Shown: positions 1 to 8,831, counted from the first letter of the stretch. The stretch: DNA of 64,000 bases from an uncultured bacterium (GCA_900551915.1 URXT01000004.1:1-64000); one strand, 5' to 3'. Made by a program: numbers and translations. The notes: a model not told the origin generated them from the sequence alone.

Positions 1-2508
1 CCGGAACATATTATGCTTGCAATGATTAAAGATAACGGAATTATAAAAGATTATTTGACTGAATTAAAACTTCTAAATCAGGGCTTTATTGATAAAATCG
101 TCGGGGCTGTGAACTCTTTTCCGAAGGTTTCAGGGCCTGTAAACGCCCAGCAGATGTTTCTTTCAAACCAGACCTACAGACTGCTTGATTTGGCGGCTGA
201 ACAGTCAAATGACTTGAAAGATGAATTTATCAGCATTGAAGCCATTCTTCTTGCAATGACAAAACTTGAAAACAGCAATATTCAGCGCTTACTGAAAGAT
301 TTTAATGTTGATACAAACAAAGTTTTAAACGCAATGAAAAAGATAAGAGGGAATAAAAAAGTGGATAACAAAAACGCAGAAGAAAATATGAAAGCACTTG
401 AAAAATATTCAACAGATTTAACAGCGCTTGCAAGAAAAGGTAAACTCGACCCTGTTATCGGCCGTGATGAAGAAGTCAGACGAATAATTCAGGTTTTGAA
501 CAGAAGAACAAAAAACAATCCTGTTCTAATCGGCGAACCGGGGGTTGGTAAAACCGCAATTGTTGAAGGTTTGGCACAAAGAATTATACGCGGGGATGTT
601 CCTGAAAGCCTTAAAGACGTTAAACTTGTTTCACTTGATATGGGCGCTCTTGTTGCAGGTGCAAAATTCAGAGGCGAGTTCGAAGAACGTTTGAAAGCTG
701 TTTTAAAAGAAGTTGAAGAGTCAAACGGTGAAATAGTTATGTTTATTGATGAACTTCATACAGTTGTCGGCGCAGGTGCTACAGAAGGCTCAATGGATGC
801 CGGAAACCTTTTAAAACCAATGCTTGCAAGAGGCGTTTTAAGAACAATTGGCGCAACAACGATTAATGAATACCGCAAATATATTGAAAAAGACCCTGCG
901 CTTGAAAGAAGATTTCAACCGGTGCTTGTTGATGAACCGTCTGTGGAAGATACGATTTCAATTCTTAGAGGTTTGAAAGAAAAATACGAAGTTCACCATG
1001 GAATTCGTATTTTAGACAGCGCGCTTATTCAGGCAGCAAAACTTTCAGACAGATATATTACGGATAGATTTTTGCCGGATAAAGCAATTGACCTGATTGA
1101 TGAAGCGGCTTCCTCTTTGCGTATTGAAATCGACTCAATGCCGGAGGAAATTGATACAATGATGAGGCAGAAAATTCAGCTTGAAATCGAGCGAGAAGCA
1201 CTAAAAAAAGAAACAAGCGACGAGGCAAAAGCCAAAGTTGACGATATTTCAAAGCAGATATCAGAACTCGAAGGCAAAATTAACACAATGAAATGCCAGT
1301 GGGAAAAAGAAAAAGCTTCAATCACCGGCGAAGCTGCTATCAAAGATGAAATTGACAAGGTTAAGAAACAAATCGAAGAGGCTGAGCGAAATACAGATTT
1401 GCAAACAGCCGCAGAACTAAAATACGGCAAACTTCTTGAGCTTGAAAAACAGCTTCGTGAATGCCAGAACCGCGACAAGTCTGAAAATCATCTTTTAAAA
1501 GAAGAGATTGACGACGAAGATATAGCAAATGTTGTCAGCAAGTGGACGGGAATTCCGGTTAACAAACTTGTGGAAAGCGAAAAACAAAAGCTAGTCAGCA
1601 TGGAAGATATTCTTCACAAACGGCTTATCGGACAGGATGAAGCGGTTGAAACAGTTTCAGACGCAATCCGCCGTGCACGTTCAGGCTTGAAAGACCCGAA
1701 ACGTCCGATTGGAACTTTCTTATTCTTAGGCCCGACAGGTGTTGGTAAAACTGAACTTGCAAAATCTCTTGCAGAATTCATGTTCAACGACGAAGATGCC
1801 TTAATCCGTATTGATATGTCAGAATATATGGAAAAACATAATGTTGCAAGACTTGTCGGAGCGCCTCCGGGATACGTTGGTTATGAAGAAGGCGGTCAAT
1901 TGACAGAAGCCGTTCGCCGCAAACCCTATTCAGTTGTGCTTTTTGATGAAATCGAAAAAGCTCATCCGGATGTCTTTAATATAATGCTTCAAATCTTTGA
2001 TGACGGACGTTTGACGGATTCAAAGGGCAGAACCGTTGATTTCAAAAACACTTTGATTATCATGACATCAAATATCGGAAGCGACATTATTCTTGAAGAT
2101 ACCTTGAACAATCTCGGCTCCCAAAAGGATTTTGACGCAACAAAAGAAAAGGTTCTGACTGTTTTAAGAAGCCGTTTTAAACCGGAATTTTTAAACAGAA
2201 TTGATGAAACGATTTTCTTTAAAGCCCTGACCTTGCAGGATTTGTCTCAAATTGTTGATATTCAGATGGATTATTTGAGAAAATTGCTTAAAGAACAGGA
2301 AATCGAACTTGAAATTACGCCAGATGCAAAAGAACTTCTTGCAACACGCGGTTTTAATCCTGTTTACGGCGCAAGACCTTTGAAACGAGTAATTCGCCAG
2401 ATGGTCGAAAATCCGTTGTCAAAAATGATTTTATCGCAGAATTTTCTTCGCGGCGACAAGATTAAAATTGACGTCAAAGATGATGAAATTCATTTTGACA
2501 AAGTGTAA
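1..2508 (+). CDS. clpB: ATP-dependent disaggregase ClpB, 5' end cut by the window edge
   Basis: Hsp100 AAA+ unfoldase that, with DnaK, rescues aggregated proteins in the cytoplasm. The frame is open from base 1 (P-E-H-I-M...), so the first few residues of the N domain lie outside the window; the Met at 13 is internal. Counting from that Met: Clp N domain about 1-115, first AAA+ module with Walker A GEPGVGKT (174-181) and Walker B FIDELH, a long coiled-coil middle domain about 385-510 containing a [12 protein letters not shown] stretch, and a second AAA+ module with GPTGVGKT near 573. The long M domain and the ending [11 protein letters not shown]...NPLSKMIL favour ClpB over ClpC/ClpA. There is no ClpP-docking IGF loop typical of ClpA/ClpX. 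It is followed by a strong terminator shared with the convergent prepilin gene. Confidence 0.95.
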   Translation, partial: PEHIMLAMIKDNGIIKDYLTELKLLNQGFIDKIVGAVNSFPKVSGPVNAQQMFLSNQTYRLLDLAAEQSNDLKDEFISIEAILLAMTKLENSNIQRLLKDFNVDTNKVLNAMKKIRGNKKVDNKNAEENMKALEKYSTDLTALARKGKLDPVIGRDEEVRRIIQVLNRRTKNNPVLIGEPGVGKTAIVEGLAQRIIRGDVPESLKDVKLVSLDMGALVAGAKFRGEFEERLKAVLKEVEESNGEIVMFIDELHTVVGAGATEGSMDAGNLLKPMLARGVLRTIGATTINEYRKYIEKDPALERRFQPVLVDEPSVEDTISILRGLKEKYEVHHGIRILDSALIQAAKLSDRYITDRFLPDKAIDLIDEAASSLRIEIDSMPEEIDTMMRQKIQLEIEREALKKETSDEAKAKVDDISKQISELEGKINTMKCQWEKEKASITGEAAIKDEIDKVKKQIEEAERNTDLQTAAELKYGKLLELEKQLRECQNRDKSENHLLKEEIDDEDIANVVSKWTGIPVNKLVESEKQKLVSMEDILHKRLIGQDEAVETVSDAIRRARSGLKDPKRPIGTFLFLGPTGVGKTELAKSLAEFMFNDEDALIRIDMSEYMEKHNVARLVGAPPGYVGYEEGGQLTEAVRRKPYSVVLFDEIEKAHPDVFNIMLQIFDDGRLTDSKGRTVDFKNTLIIMTSNIGSDIILEDTLNNLGSQKDFDATKEKVLTVLRSRFKPEFLNRIDETIFFKALTLQDLSQIVDIQMDYLRKLLKEQEIELEITPDAKELLATRGFNPVYGARPLKRVIRQMVENPLSKMILSQNFLRGDKIKIDVKDDEIHFDKV

Positions 2509-2510
2509 CA

Positions 2511-2540
2511 AAAAGACCTCCTTTTAAGGGAGGTCTTTTT
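2511..2540. terminator. Bidirectional Rho-independent terminator
   Basis: AAAAGACCTCC / GGAGGTCTTTT stem around a short loop, with A and T runs on both sides. It lies between the stop of clpB (2508) and the stop of the convergent prepilin gene (2541), so it can end both transcripts. Confidence 0.9.
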
Positions 2541-3221
2541 CTACCACCATGGATAGTCACTTTTGAATTCCCAGTTGTCGATTTGAAGCAATCTTGCACA
2601 GTAATACGCGCTCTTTTTGCAAAGATTATATGCTCCGTTTCTATCATTGCCCCCATGGCTGGCCGCAGTAGTAACCTTTTCGTTAGGATTTAGTTTATTC
2701 TTCTGTCCGTATGGACACAAATACAAGGTAAAACGGTCTCTACCGTTTTGATTAGGTTTTCTATCCCCGTTTGTATCAAATAAAAGGTCATAGCAACTGC
2801 CAGCGTTAAGATAAGCAATAGTGCCGTCATAAAAGATTATTCTATTTGTTGTAAATACTGTTGCACCGTTTTCATCTGATGTGTTCAATCCCTTTTCATA
2901 TGAGTAATATTTCAGATATTTTTTTAGATACCTGTTGAAGAAATTTTCACACAATTCGGAAACTCTTGCATGGTCTTTCTGCCCATCAACACTATAACCT
3001 GTTGTATCAAAATCCCAATAACGCATATCGCCGTTGTCAATTTCACTCATCATTATTGCCTGATTCATTGTTGTGTAGAATTTTTTTAATCTAGCAGAGG
3101 TTTCCTGCTTCTGATATTTCTGAATTAAAGCGGGCAGCGTCATGGCCGCAACAATTCCTATTATGCCAAGTGTGATAAGAACTTCTGCCATTGTAAATGA
3201 TAAAATCCGTTTAAAGCGCAT
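2541..3221 (-). CDS. Prepilin-like secreted protein, XRE-paired (locus A)
   Basis: 226-residue type IV pilin-like/pseudopilin protein. The short basic leader MRFKRILS is followed by the processing site and hydrophobic helix FTMAEVLITLGIIGIVAAM, with the conserved Glu at +5 of the mature protein. The C-terminal part holds a D-T-N-G-x-x-x-P-N...G-R-D-x-F segment like the metal-binding loops of pseudopilins, and the protein ends DNWEFKSDYPWW, a family ending seen in four other genes of this window. A longer reading with a TTG start at 3236 exists, but GGAGG lies 7 nt before the ATG at 3221, so that start is preferred. It is transcribed away from the small XRE regulator at 3309 through a shared 87-bp control region. 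Function in a filament, secretion system or adhesion is inferred; no pilus assembly genes are adjacent. Confidence 0.85.
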   Translation of the reverse strand: MRFKRILSFTMAEVLITLGIIGIVAAMTLPALIQKYQKQETSARLKKFYTTMNQAIMMSEIDNGDMRYWDFDTTGYSVDGQKDHARVSELCENFFNRYLKKYLKYYSYEKGLNTSDENGATVFTTNRIIFYDGTIAYLNAGSCYDLLFDTNGDRKPNQNGRDRFTLYLCPYGQKNKLNPNEKVTTAASHGGNDRNGAYNLCKKSAYYCARLLQIDNWEFKSDYPWW

Positions 3222-3239
3222 AAATTTATCCTCCAAGTT

Positions 3240-3312
3240 TAAACCATAGTTTATATATTTATATTATGGATTATAGAATATATAAAGTCAAGATTATAAA
3301 TTTAAACTATGG
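3240..3312. promoter_or_regulatory. Two opposed operator-like sites of divergent pair A
   Basis: Site 1 at 3240-3253 is TAAAC-CATA-GTTTA, an inverted repeat. Its reverse complement TAAACTATGGTTTA matches site 2 at 3303-3316 (TAAACTATGGATGA) at 12 of 14 positions. Site 2 spans the ATG of the XRE gene. Binding of the neighbouring XRE protein, giving autoregulation plus control of the prepilin gene, is inferred. Confidence 0.55.
3263..3291 (-). promoter_or_regulatory. Sigma-70-type promoter of prepilin gene A
   Basis: Read on the minus strand: TTGACT (3291-3286), a 17-nt spacer, and CATAAT (3268-3263). The predicted start near 3256 puts the inverted repeat at 3240-3253 just inside the transcript, a position where a bound repressor would block the gene. 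Confidence 0.6.
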
Positions 3313-3527
3313 ATGATAAAACTTTATTGAAAACTTTCGGATTTAACCTGAAAATTGAGCGGATGAAAAGAAAACTTTCTCAGGAGACAGTTGCTGAAGC
3401 TCTTGATTTCAGTACAGTTTACGTCTCAAATGTCGAAAGCGGCAAGCATAATATTTCGCTTGTAAATGCTTTGAAATTTTGTAATTATTACGGCAGTCCT
3501 GTTGAAAATTTTTTAAGCGAAAAGTAA
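3309..3527 (+). CDS. Small XRE-family (HTH_3) transcriptional regulator, pair A
   Basis: 72-residue single-domain DNA-binding protein. The lambda-Cro/CI-type helix-turn-helix occupies about residues 9-65, with the pattern LSQETVAEALDFS-TVYVSNVESGK and the typical S/T-Q start of helix 2. No sensor or oligomerisation domain follows. There is no Shine-Dalgarno sequence. A -10-like TAAATT ends 6 nt before the ATG, so the mRNA may be leaderless and its first bases would lie inside an operator-like repeat. It is divergent from the prepilin gene at 2541-3221, the same arrangement seen for the XRE genes at 48736 and 58327. Likely a local repressor; the ligand or inducing signal is unknown. Confidence 0.85.
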   Translation: MDDKTLLKTFGFNLKIERMKRKLSQETVAEALDFSTVYVSNVESGKHNISLVNALKFCNYYGSPVENFLSEK

Positions 3528-3541
3528 GCGGCAGCCGCTAA

Positions 3542-4060
3542 TTATTTTATTCGCGGGTATATTTCAGTTGCATCTTCATAAAAAACAGTGCGCTTATTTA
3601 AACGATTAGTGCGTAAATCAGAAATATCTCTGATTATTGCTGAATGCTTCCCGCTTTTAACGTCATCATAATCCCAGCTTGTATATTTTATTGAATTCTT
3701 CCCGCGTTCACAAATTTGAACAATTTCACGACCGTCTTTTTCTTTTATATGCTCAACTGAAAAATTTTTCCCGGCAGCTCGTAAATATTTGATATAATCA
3801 TCGGGAGTTGTATTGAAATTAATTCCGTCATTGGTGTAAATTTCCTGCGGGATTTCGTTTGTTTTGTATAATTGAAAGTCTTTTTTAGGAGTGGTTTGCG
3901 CAGAAATATATGCTTTGAGTGCATTGCTTGCTTCTCGGCTGATTTCGTTATATTGCGGATAGTCCTTCCCGGGCGCTGCACTTGACTGTTTATCGAAATT
4001 TTGTGCTTGTGAAATCTTTTTAACTTCAATATAAGGATTGTAAGAAATTCCTTCTATCAT
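3542..4060 (-). CDS. Hypothetical protein, 172 residues
   Basis: No family recognised. It begins MIEGISYNPYIEVKKISQAQ with no signal peptide or membrane segment, a Ser/Ala/Pro/Lys-rich stretch to about residue 40, then an NALKAY segment followed by a mixed charged domain (DYIKYLRAAGKNFSVEH, DLRTNRLNKR). The layout resembles the protein at 30928-31713, which also has a low-complexity N-terminus, a VKAY segment and a domain beginning with a short basic helix, so the two may be distant paralogues. It stands alone between XRE gene A and the secreted protein cluster at 4147-5794. The cytoplasmic or exported fate cannot be decided from sequence. Confidence 0.65.
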   Translation of the reverse strand: MIEGISYNPYIEVKKISQAQNFDKQSSAAPGKDYPQYNEISREASNALKAYISAQTTPKKDFQLYKTNEIPQEIYTNDGINFNTTPDDYIKYLRAAGKNFSVEHIKEKDGREIVQICERGKNSIKYTSWDYDDVKSGKHSAIIRDISDLRTNRLNKRTVFYEDATEIYPRIK

Positions 4061-4146
4061 AAACCTGCCTTTATAACCTAACCTATAATAAAAAACGCAA
4101 CTTTTAAAATAAAATTGCGTTTTTTATAGAAAGTTGTTAAAATATA

Positions 4147-4623
4147 TTAATTTTTCACATACCAGATTGTAAATTCCGGCCTGTCAACTCCATATTTGAT
4201 ATCAACTTCTTTTCCGCGGAAGCCCACTCCGATATAGTTGAAAAATTGTAGTATCCGCTTGCCTTTTGTTTTCAAAAGTTCAAACCCGTTCAGAGTTACT
4301 GTTGATTTTATTGTAATCAAATCGCCGGATGTGTTTCTCAGCTTAAACTGGCTCAGTTGAATTTCGGCATTGTCATTTGCCCAGCCGTTTTCGTCAAAAA
4401 AGCTTACATAACCGACAATTTTTGTTCCTTTTGCAAAAAGGATTTTTCTGTTGTAATAAACATCATTTTTGACCGTGAATAAGAGGTTGTCTCCAACCTG
4501 AATTTCGTCATGCGTTGTTGAAATGTTTTCTGCCGGAATAATTTTGACAGGTATTTTTTCTGCGGCTTGTGCTGAGCAGCATGCCAGTAAAAATATAGTT
4601 AAAAGAGTGAAAATTTTTCTCAT
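4147..4623 (-). CDS. Secreted protein of unknown function, tandem paralogue 2
   Basis: 158 residues with an N-terminal export signal MRKIFTLLTIFLLACCSAQA. LLAC fits a lipobox, but AQA|AE is also a good signal peptidase I site, so lipoprotein or soluble periplasmic fate is open. The mature part is a small beta-rich domain with IQVGDNLLFTVKNDV, FAKGTKIVGYVSFFDENGWANDNAEIQLSQFKL and an aromatic end. The upstream neighbour 4624-5064 has the same order of elements (SEGDYVDFKI, FQKGSIVTGIVTSLEENGFAGKEANVLIENFK), so the two arose by duplication. It starts directly after the stop of that gene, implying one operon of three exported proteins headed by the M48 protease at 5066. Confidence 0.75.
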   Translation of the reverse strand: MRKIFTLLTIFLLACCSAQAAEKIPVKIIPAENISTTHDEIQVGDNLLFTVKNDVYYNRKILFAKGTKIVGYVSFFDENGWANDNAEIQLSQFKLRNTSGDLITIKSTVTLNGFELLKTKGKRILQFFNYIGVGFRGKEVDIKYGVDRPEFTIWYVKN

Positions 4624-5064
4624 TTAGTTTTTCCTTATTTTTAAAAGAAATTCTTGTTCTCCCGGGCGTGCTACAACCTCGCCGCCGCGCATCCATATCG
4701 GAAATCCGGAAAAAGAACTGTCTACAAAGTCATTCAATTTTTTATGAACGTTTCCGTGAAGGTAAATTTCACCATAAACCGGTTCTTCATTGCATTTAAA
4801 ATTTTCAATTAACACATTCGCTTCTTTGCCTGCAAAGCCGTTTTCTTCAAGGCTTGTTACAATCCCAGTTACAATTGAACCTTTTTGAAACTTGCCTGCA
4901 CCTTCAATAATTTTGAAGTCGACATAATCGCCTTCGCTTAGAGAATTTTTGCGCGCTGTTGTAATTGTTTGCGCCGGCGTGACTATTATCGTTGAATTTT
5001 CGGCAAAAGCCGTATTTGTAAGAGTTATTAACAGCACAAATACCGCTAAAATTTTTATCTTCAT
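4624..5064 (-). CDS. Secreted protein of unknown function, tandem paralogue 1
   Basis: 146 residues with a clear signal peptide (MKIKILAVFVLLITLTNTAFA, cleavage after AFA). The mature domain is beta-rich, with a G-D-Y-V-x-F-K-I strand, K-G-S-I-V-T-G-I-V turn, and a Glu-Glu-Asn-Gly-Phe-Ala-Gly loop that is also present in the protein at 4147-4623. Such short G-x-V-x-G barrels recall cell-envelope carbohydrate or metal-binding folds, but no family is assigned. It sits 1 nt downstream of the M48 protease gene and touches the following paralogue, so the three are almost certainly cotranscribed and may act together in the envelope. Confidence 0.75.
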   Translation of the reverse strand: MKIKILAVFVLLITLTNTAFAENSTIIVTPAQTITTARKNSLSEGDYVDFKIIEGAGKFQKGSIVTGIVTSLEENGFAGKEANVLIENFKCNEEPVYGEIYLHGNVHKKLNDFVDSSFSGFPIWMRGGEVVARPGEQEFLLKIRKN

Positions 5065-5065
5065 C

Positions 5066-5794
5066 TTATAATGTTACACTTTCCTGTTTTTGTTTGCGTT
5101 TGTTGTAATCCTGCTGAATTCCTTTAATTTCTTTTTCAAGAGAGTATTCAAAGTTTTTATAATAAGGATTTTGGGTCATTGAAGAATTTAAATACTGCGG
5201 ATATTTAACAAGAATGTGTTTGTAAATAGCAAGAAGTCTTTTTGAGCCTTTCGGGTGAGTGTATGTAAATCCCCAGTCAAAAATAGGTTCTGCATAAATT
5301 TTGTTTCCCATTGTGATGGCTGCAATCGGGTTGTAGCCGGCTTTAATCATTAAATCAATGGCTTTGGTGTCTGCTTTAAGTTCATATTTTTTAGAATTTG
5401 CATTCATTGCAATGTATTTCAAATACCCTCCGTGAAAATCAAGATCATGCGCAATTTCATGTGCGATAACAAATGCTAACTCATCATCATTATCGATGTA
5501 AGGAAGAAGTCCGCTGTAGATTGTAATCTGTCTTGTATAGCCGTTTGTAGCAGCATTAGGGTTGTTCGGGCTGCTTTTTATCATAACAGGAGTTCTTTTG
5601 TTAATTTTATTCGCCGTCATGATGTTTTGTGAAACCATCATAACTTTTTTATAAGCCTTGTTTGTTTTTTCCCAGTAATTATTTAAATTTACATTTGTTT
5701 CCACATAAATTGTGTCTGATTCCGAAAACGAAAGCGAAAATGCCGGTGCCGCTAGAAATGTAAGTGCTCCAAATGTAATTAATAATTTTTTCAT
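5066..5794 (-). CDS. Exported M48-family zinc metalloprotease
   Basis: 242 residues. The signal peptide MKKLLITFGALTFLAAPAFS is followed by a mature M48 peptidase domain with the zinc motif HEIAH (112-116) and the third ligand Glu138 in ELKADTKA, the arrangement of the BepA/LoiP type of periplasmic proteases. The C-terminal region contains the conserved THPKGSKRLLAIYK segment. No TPR repeats follow, so it is a minimal form. AGGGGGAAATT precedes the ATG. First gene of a three-gene operon with two exported paralogues. A role in envelope or outer-membrane protein quality control is known for the family; here it is inferred. Confidence 0.85.
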   Translation of the reverse strand: MKKLLITFGALTFLAAPAFSLSFSESDTIYVETNVNLNNYWEKTNKAYKKVMMVSQNIMTANKINKRTPVMIKSSPNNPNAATNGYTRQITIYSGLLPYIDNDDELAFVIAHEIAHDLDFHGGYLKYIAMNANSKKYELKADTKAIDLMIKAGYNPIAAITMGNKIYAEPIFDWGFTYTHPKGSKRLLAIYKHILVKYPQYLNSSMTQNPYYKNFEYSLEKEIKGIQQDYNKRKQKQESVTL

Positions 5795-5944
5795 AATTTC
5801 CCCCTTATTATTCCTAATCTCGATTCTAATTTTAATATGTATTTTAATAATATGTCAATGTAAAACTTTTATAAATGTAATTAAAATTTACTTTTTTAAT
5901 GATATAATTTAAATTATAGACAATATTATTGGAGAGATTAAATT

Positions 5945-7789
5945 ATGTGTGGAATAGTAGGATATGTAGGTTGCAAGCCAGTCGTTGATATATTAACAGA
6001 TGGACTTGAACAGCTTGAATACAGGGGGTATGATTCTTCTGGTATTGCCGTTATGTGTGAGGATAAAATTAAGGTTTACAAAGCTGTTGGAAAGCTGAAT
6101 AATTTGAAATGCGAACTTTTGCAGCACAAAGGTGAGTATGAGAAAGCTACAATGGGCATCGGGCATATCAGATGGGCAACACATGGTGCTCCAACTGTTT
6201 TAAACGCTCACCCGCACACATGTTCATGCGGAAATCTTGTTCTTGTGCATAACGGGATTATTGAAAATTATAAAGAGTTGCGTGAAGAACTTGCAAAAGA
6301 TGGCTGCGTATTTCGTTCTCAAACAGATACTGAGGTTGTAGCGCACCTTGTTGCAAGAATGTATGCAAAAACAAAGGACCTGGCAGAGGCTGTCAGAGAA
6401 GCTTCAAAACGCATTGATGGTGCTTATGCACTCTGTGTAATGCACAATGACTGCAAAAATACTCTGGTAATTACAAAACGCAACGCACCGCTGCTTGTCG
6501 GAATCGGTGAAAATGAGTTTTTTGCGGCTTCTGATGTTCCCGCAATAATTAAACATACAAAAAAAGCAATGTATCTGGAAGATAATCAAGTTGTAACACT
6601 TACCCCTGAAAAAATGACTTTAACAAACTTGGAAGGCAAAGTGCTTACTCCTAAAATAGAAGTTCTTCCGTGGGAGCCGGTTGCGTTAAGCAAAATGGGT
6701 TACAAACACTACATGCTTAAAGAAATTCATGAGCAGCCGGATGTGATAAGAAATATATTAGTAGGAAAGCTTCATGCTCCTGATGAAAATATTATTTTGA
6801 ACGAGGTTAAAGTAACAAAAGAAACTTTGAAAACCTTAAATCGTATTCAAATCATTGCTTGCGGAACATCTTTGCATGCTGCAATGATTGGAAAATATTT
6901 GATTGAAAATTTCTGCGGAATTCCGGTTGATGTAGAAGCCTCCAGTGAATATATTTACAGACGCAATGTAACTAATAAGAATACGCTTGTAATAGGGGTT
7001 TCACAATCAGGCGAAACTGCTGATACCTTGACTGCTATAAAACAAGCAAAAGCCAAAGGTTCGCATATTCTAATCATTACAAATCGTCCCGACAGTGCTA
7101 TGGCGCGTGAAGCAGACAGCCTTATTCCGGTTAATGCAGGAATAGAAGTTTCTGTTGCGGCGACAAAATCTTATACCGCTCAATTAATGGCGTTTTATCT
7201 TCTTGCGCTTTATATGGCAGAAGTTAAAAACAGCTTATCTTCAAGCGAACTTACCTCTTTAAAATCAGAATTGATGGTTTTACCGCAAAAGATTGAACAA
7301 ATTCTTGCTCATACAGAAGATATTCAACGATGTGCAAAAATCTATTCTTCAACAAAAGATTTTATCTTTGTTGCACGCGGAATTAATTTCCCGACAGCAC
7401 TTGAAGGCGCTTTGAAACTTAAAGAAATCAGTTACATCAATGCAACAGGATATCCGGCCGGAGAGTTAAAACACGGTCCGATTGCAATGCTTGATGAAAC
7501 AATGCCTGTATTGTCAATCTTGATGAATGGATGTGTTTATGAAAAACTTCTTTCAAACAGTGAAGAAGCAAAAGCCCGGAATGCAAGAATGATTGCTCTC
7601 ACAAATTCAAAAGACGAAAAACTCGAGGATTTGTTTGAAAATATTATAAGAGTGCCTGATGTTCAGGAATTCTTTTCTCCGCTGGTTGCAATTGTTCCGC
7701 TTCAGCTTCTGGCATATTATATTGCGGAATTTTTGGGAAAAGACGTTGACCAGCCTAGAAACCTTGCAAAATCAGTTACTGTTGAGTAA
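5945..7789 (+). CDS. glmS: Glutamine--fructose-6-phosphate aminotransferase (isomerizing)
   Basis: 614 residues, full length for GlmS. It makes glucosamine-6-phosphate from fructose-6-phosphate and glutamine, the first step to UDP-GlcNAc for murein and envelope glycans; GlmU (15884) acts later in the same pathway. The N-terminal glutaminase has the catalytic Cys2 in MCGIVGY, LEYRGYDSSG and the GHIRWATHG loop. Two SIS sugar-isomerase domains follow (GVSQSGETADTL; LEGALKLKEISYINATGYPAGELKHGPIA), and the end is DQPRNLAKSVTVE. GGAGAG precedes the ATG. The 150 bases upstream carry a TATAAT-type -10 but nothing resembling a glmS ribozyme. Confidence 0.97.
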   Translation: MCGIVGYVGCKPVVDILTDGLEQLEYRGYDSSGIAVMCEDKIKVYKAVGKLNNLKCELLQHKGEYEKATMGIGHIRWATHGAPTVLNAHPHTCSCGNLVLVHNGIIENYKELREELAKDGCVFRSQTDTEVVAHLVARMYAKTKDLAEAVREASKRIDGAYALCVMHNDCKNTLVITKRNAPLLVGIGENEFFAASDVPAIIKHTKKAMYLEDNQVVTLTPEKMTLTNLEGKVLTPKIEVLPWEPVALSKMGYKHYMLKEIHEQPDVIRNILVGKLHAPDENIILNEVKVTKETLKTLNRIQIIACGTSLHAAMIGKYLIENFCGIPVDVEASSEYIYRRNVTNKNTLVIGVSQSGETADTLTAIKQAKAKGSHILIITNRPDSAMAREADSLIPVNAGIEVSVAATKSYTAQLMAFYLLALYMAEVKNSLSSSELTSLKSELMVLPQKIEQILAHTEDIQRCAKIYSSTKDFIFVARGINFPTALEGALKLKEISYINATGYPAGELKHGPIAMLDETMPVLSILMNGCVYEKLLSNSEEAKARNARMIALTNSKDEKLEDLFENIIRVPDVQEFFSPLVAIVPLQLLAYYIAEFLGKDVDQPRNLAKSVTVE

Positions 7790-7816
7790 AATAATAACAT
7801 AATTTTATAAATTAGT

Positions 7817-7889
7817 GCCGATATAGCTCAGCTGGTAGAGCAACTCATTCGTAATGAGTAGGTCGCGGGTTCGAATCCCACTATCGGCT
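7817..7889 (+). tRNA. tRNA-Thr, anticodon CGT
   Basis: 73-nt cloverleaf: acceptor GCCGATA pairs with TATCGGC, D arm GCTCAGCTGGTAGAGC, anticodon arm ACTCA-TTCGTAA-TGAGT with anticodon CGT (reads ACG, Thr), T loop TTCGAAT. The T stem has one C-A mismatch. CCA is not encoded. It lies just downstream of glmS. Confidence 0.95.
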
Positions 7890-7950
7890 TACTAATAATC
7901 TAATTGAAAGGCGGCTTTGCCGCTTTGAGCCTCATTATCGGCTTACTAAT
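7882..7950. repeat. Duplicated tRNA-Thr 3' end flanking a terminator hairpin
   Basis: The 15-bp TATCGGCTTACTAAT at 7882-7896 includes the tRNA acceptor strand and is repeated exactly at 7936-7950. The repeats are 54 bp apart and bracket the hairpin AAAGGCGGC-TTT-GCCGCTTT (7907-7926), a likely terminator for the tRNA. The layout resembles an att-type duplication at a tRNA 3' end, but no integrase or cargo is present. Confidence 0.7.
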
Positions 7951-7971
7951 TTATGTCTCTTGGAGATAATC

Positions 7972-8127
7972 ATGATTCAATCAGATATAATAAAAATTAA
8001 ATTTACCAATGACAATTCCGAAATAGAAGCAGAATTGCTGCGTCTTGGAATTAATCCTCTTCGCTGGGCAATTGTTGAAGTTTCAGAAAGAGAACTTTCT
8101 CTTAGCGTTTCGTATGAGAAAAATTAA
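7972..8127 (+). CDS. Small hypothetical protein, 51 residues
   Basis: ATG with a good Shine-Dalgarno (TTGGAG, 6-7 nt upstream), giving MIQSDIIKIKFTNDNSEIEAE...EKN. It is acidic, with no membrane segment or signal. The sequence reads like a small alpha/beta fold (DIIKIKFTNDNSEIEAELLRL, then a WAIVEVSERELSLSVSYE strand pair). Its stop overlaps by 4 nt the stop of the convergent gene 8124-8690. It lies right after the duplicated tRNA end. No family recognised. Confidence 0.6.
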   Translation: MIQSDIIKIKFTNDNSEIEAELLRLGINPLRWAIVEVSERELSLSVSYEKN

Positions 8128-8690
8128 CCCTTCAATGTTTTCAAAAGTTTGTTAAATATTCTTTGCGCAGATTTGTCAGATGGATATTGCTTCACATGCT
8201 GAACCAATCTATCGAGATTATCTATGCTGACAACTTTGCCATTTGCAAGTTTGCCCGAATATTGTTTGTTTCCTTTATCCCAAAACTCAAAACTGTCTTT
8301 GGAAATCCAGGATTGAGAATGTTGGTTTTCTCTTAAGATTTTTTGTAGTAGATTATTATAAGATTTTACCCTTTTTAAGGCGTATAAGTCACCCATAACT
8401 TTTTTATAAAGTGTGAGTGTTGTTTCACTAAATGTGTTCTTATTTTTTAATAATACAAAATCACCATTTTTGTTGCTAAAAAATCGTACCGCATTTGGTT
8501 CATTGTCCCGATAGAGATGACCTAAACTGCTGCGGTCTACAACATTAAACGAATTATCTTTATTAAGTTGTCCTAAAACAGCAGGAGTGTCTCCGATTTT
8601 AATTTTATAGCAGTTTTTGCCATGTACGCTTTTGTGCGGACGTATCACCAAGCCGTTTGGCTGCAGGTTTGCTAAATCTCTAATTGTCAT
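8124..8690 (-). CDS. Hypothetical protein, 188 residues
   Basis: No family recognised. It starts MTIRDLANLQPNGLVIRPHK with AAAGGA about 7 nt upstream of the ATG, and has no signal peptide or transmembrane helix. The first 90 residues look beta-rich (NCYKIKIGDTPAVLGQLNKDN, NGDFVLLKNKN); the rest is helical and basic, ending KSAQRIFNKLLKTLKG. It is convergent with and overlaps the small gene 7972-8127. The 229 bases beyond its start belong to the metK control region. Confidence 0.6.
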   Translation of the reverse strand: MTIRDLANLQPNGLVIRPHKSVHGKNCYKIKIGDTPAVLGQLNKDNSFNVVDRSSLGHLYRDNEPNAVRFFSNKNGDFVLLKNKNTFSETTLTLYKKVMGDLYALKRVKSYNNLLQKILRENQHSQSWISKDSFEFWDKGNKQYSGKLANGKVVSIDNLDRLVQHVKQYPSDKSAQRIFNKLLKTLKG

Positions 8691-8788
8691 GATAAATATC
8701 CTTTTATTTTTATTTGATTATTATAAAGTCCGTCAAAAAATATTTTGCTACCGGTGTCGATTTCTTGTAACATATATTAACACACTAT

Positions 8789-8817
8789 TTGCCTTTAAAT
8801 ATTTTTGGTTGTACACT
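8789..8817 (+). promoter_or_regulatory. Sigma-70-type promoter of metK
   Basis: TTGCCT (8789-8794), a 17-nt spacer, then TACACT (8812-8817). Transcription would begin near 8824, just before the structured leader at 8832. Confidence 0.6.
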
Positions 8818-8831
8818 GTTTCGTAATGACA

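Noticed and set aside
5795-5944. Possible glmS ribozyme or riboswitch upstream of glmS
   Set aside because: The 150-bp gap is AT-rich with a -10-like TATAAT and a Shine-Dalgarno; no ribozyme core pairing was seen, and it is too short for the known glmS ribozyme plus promoter.
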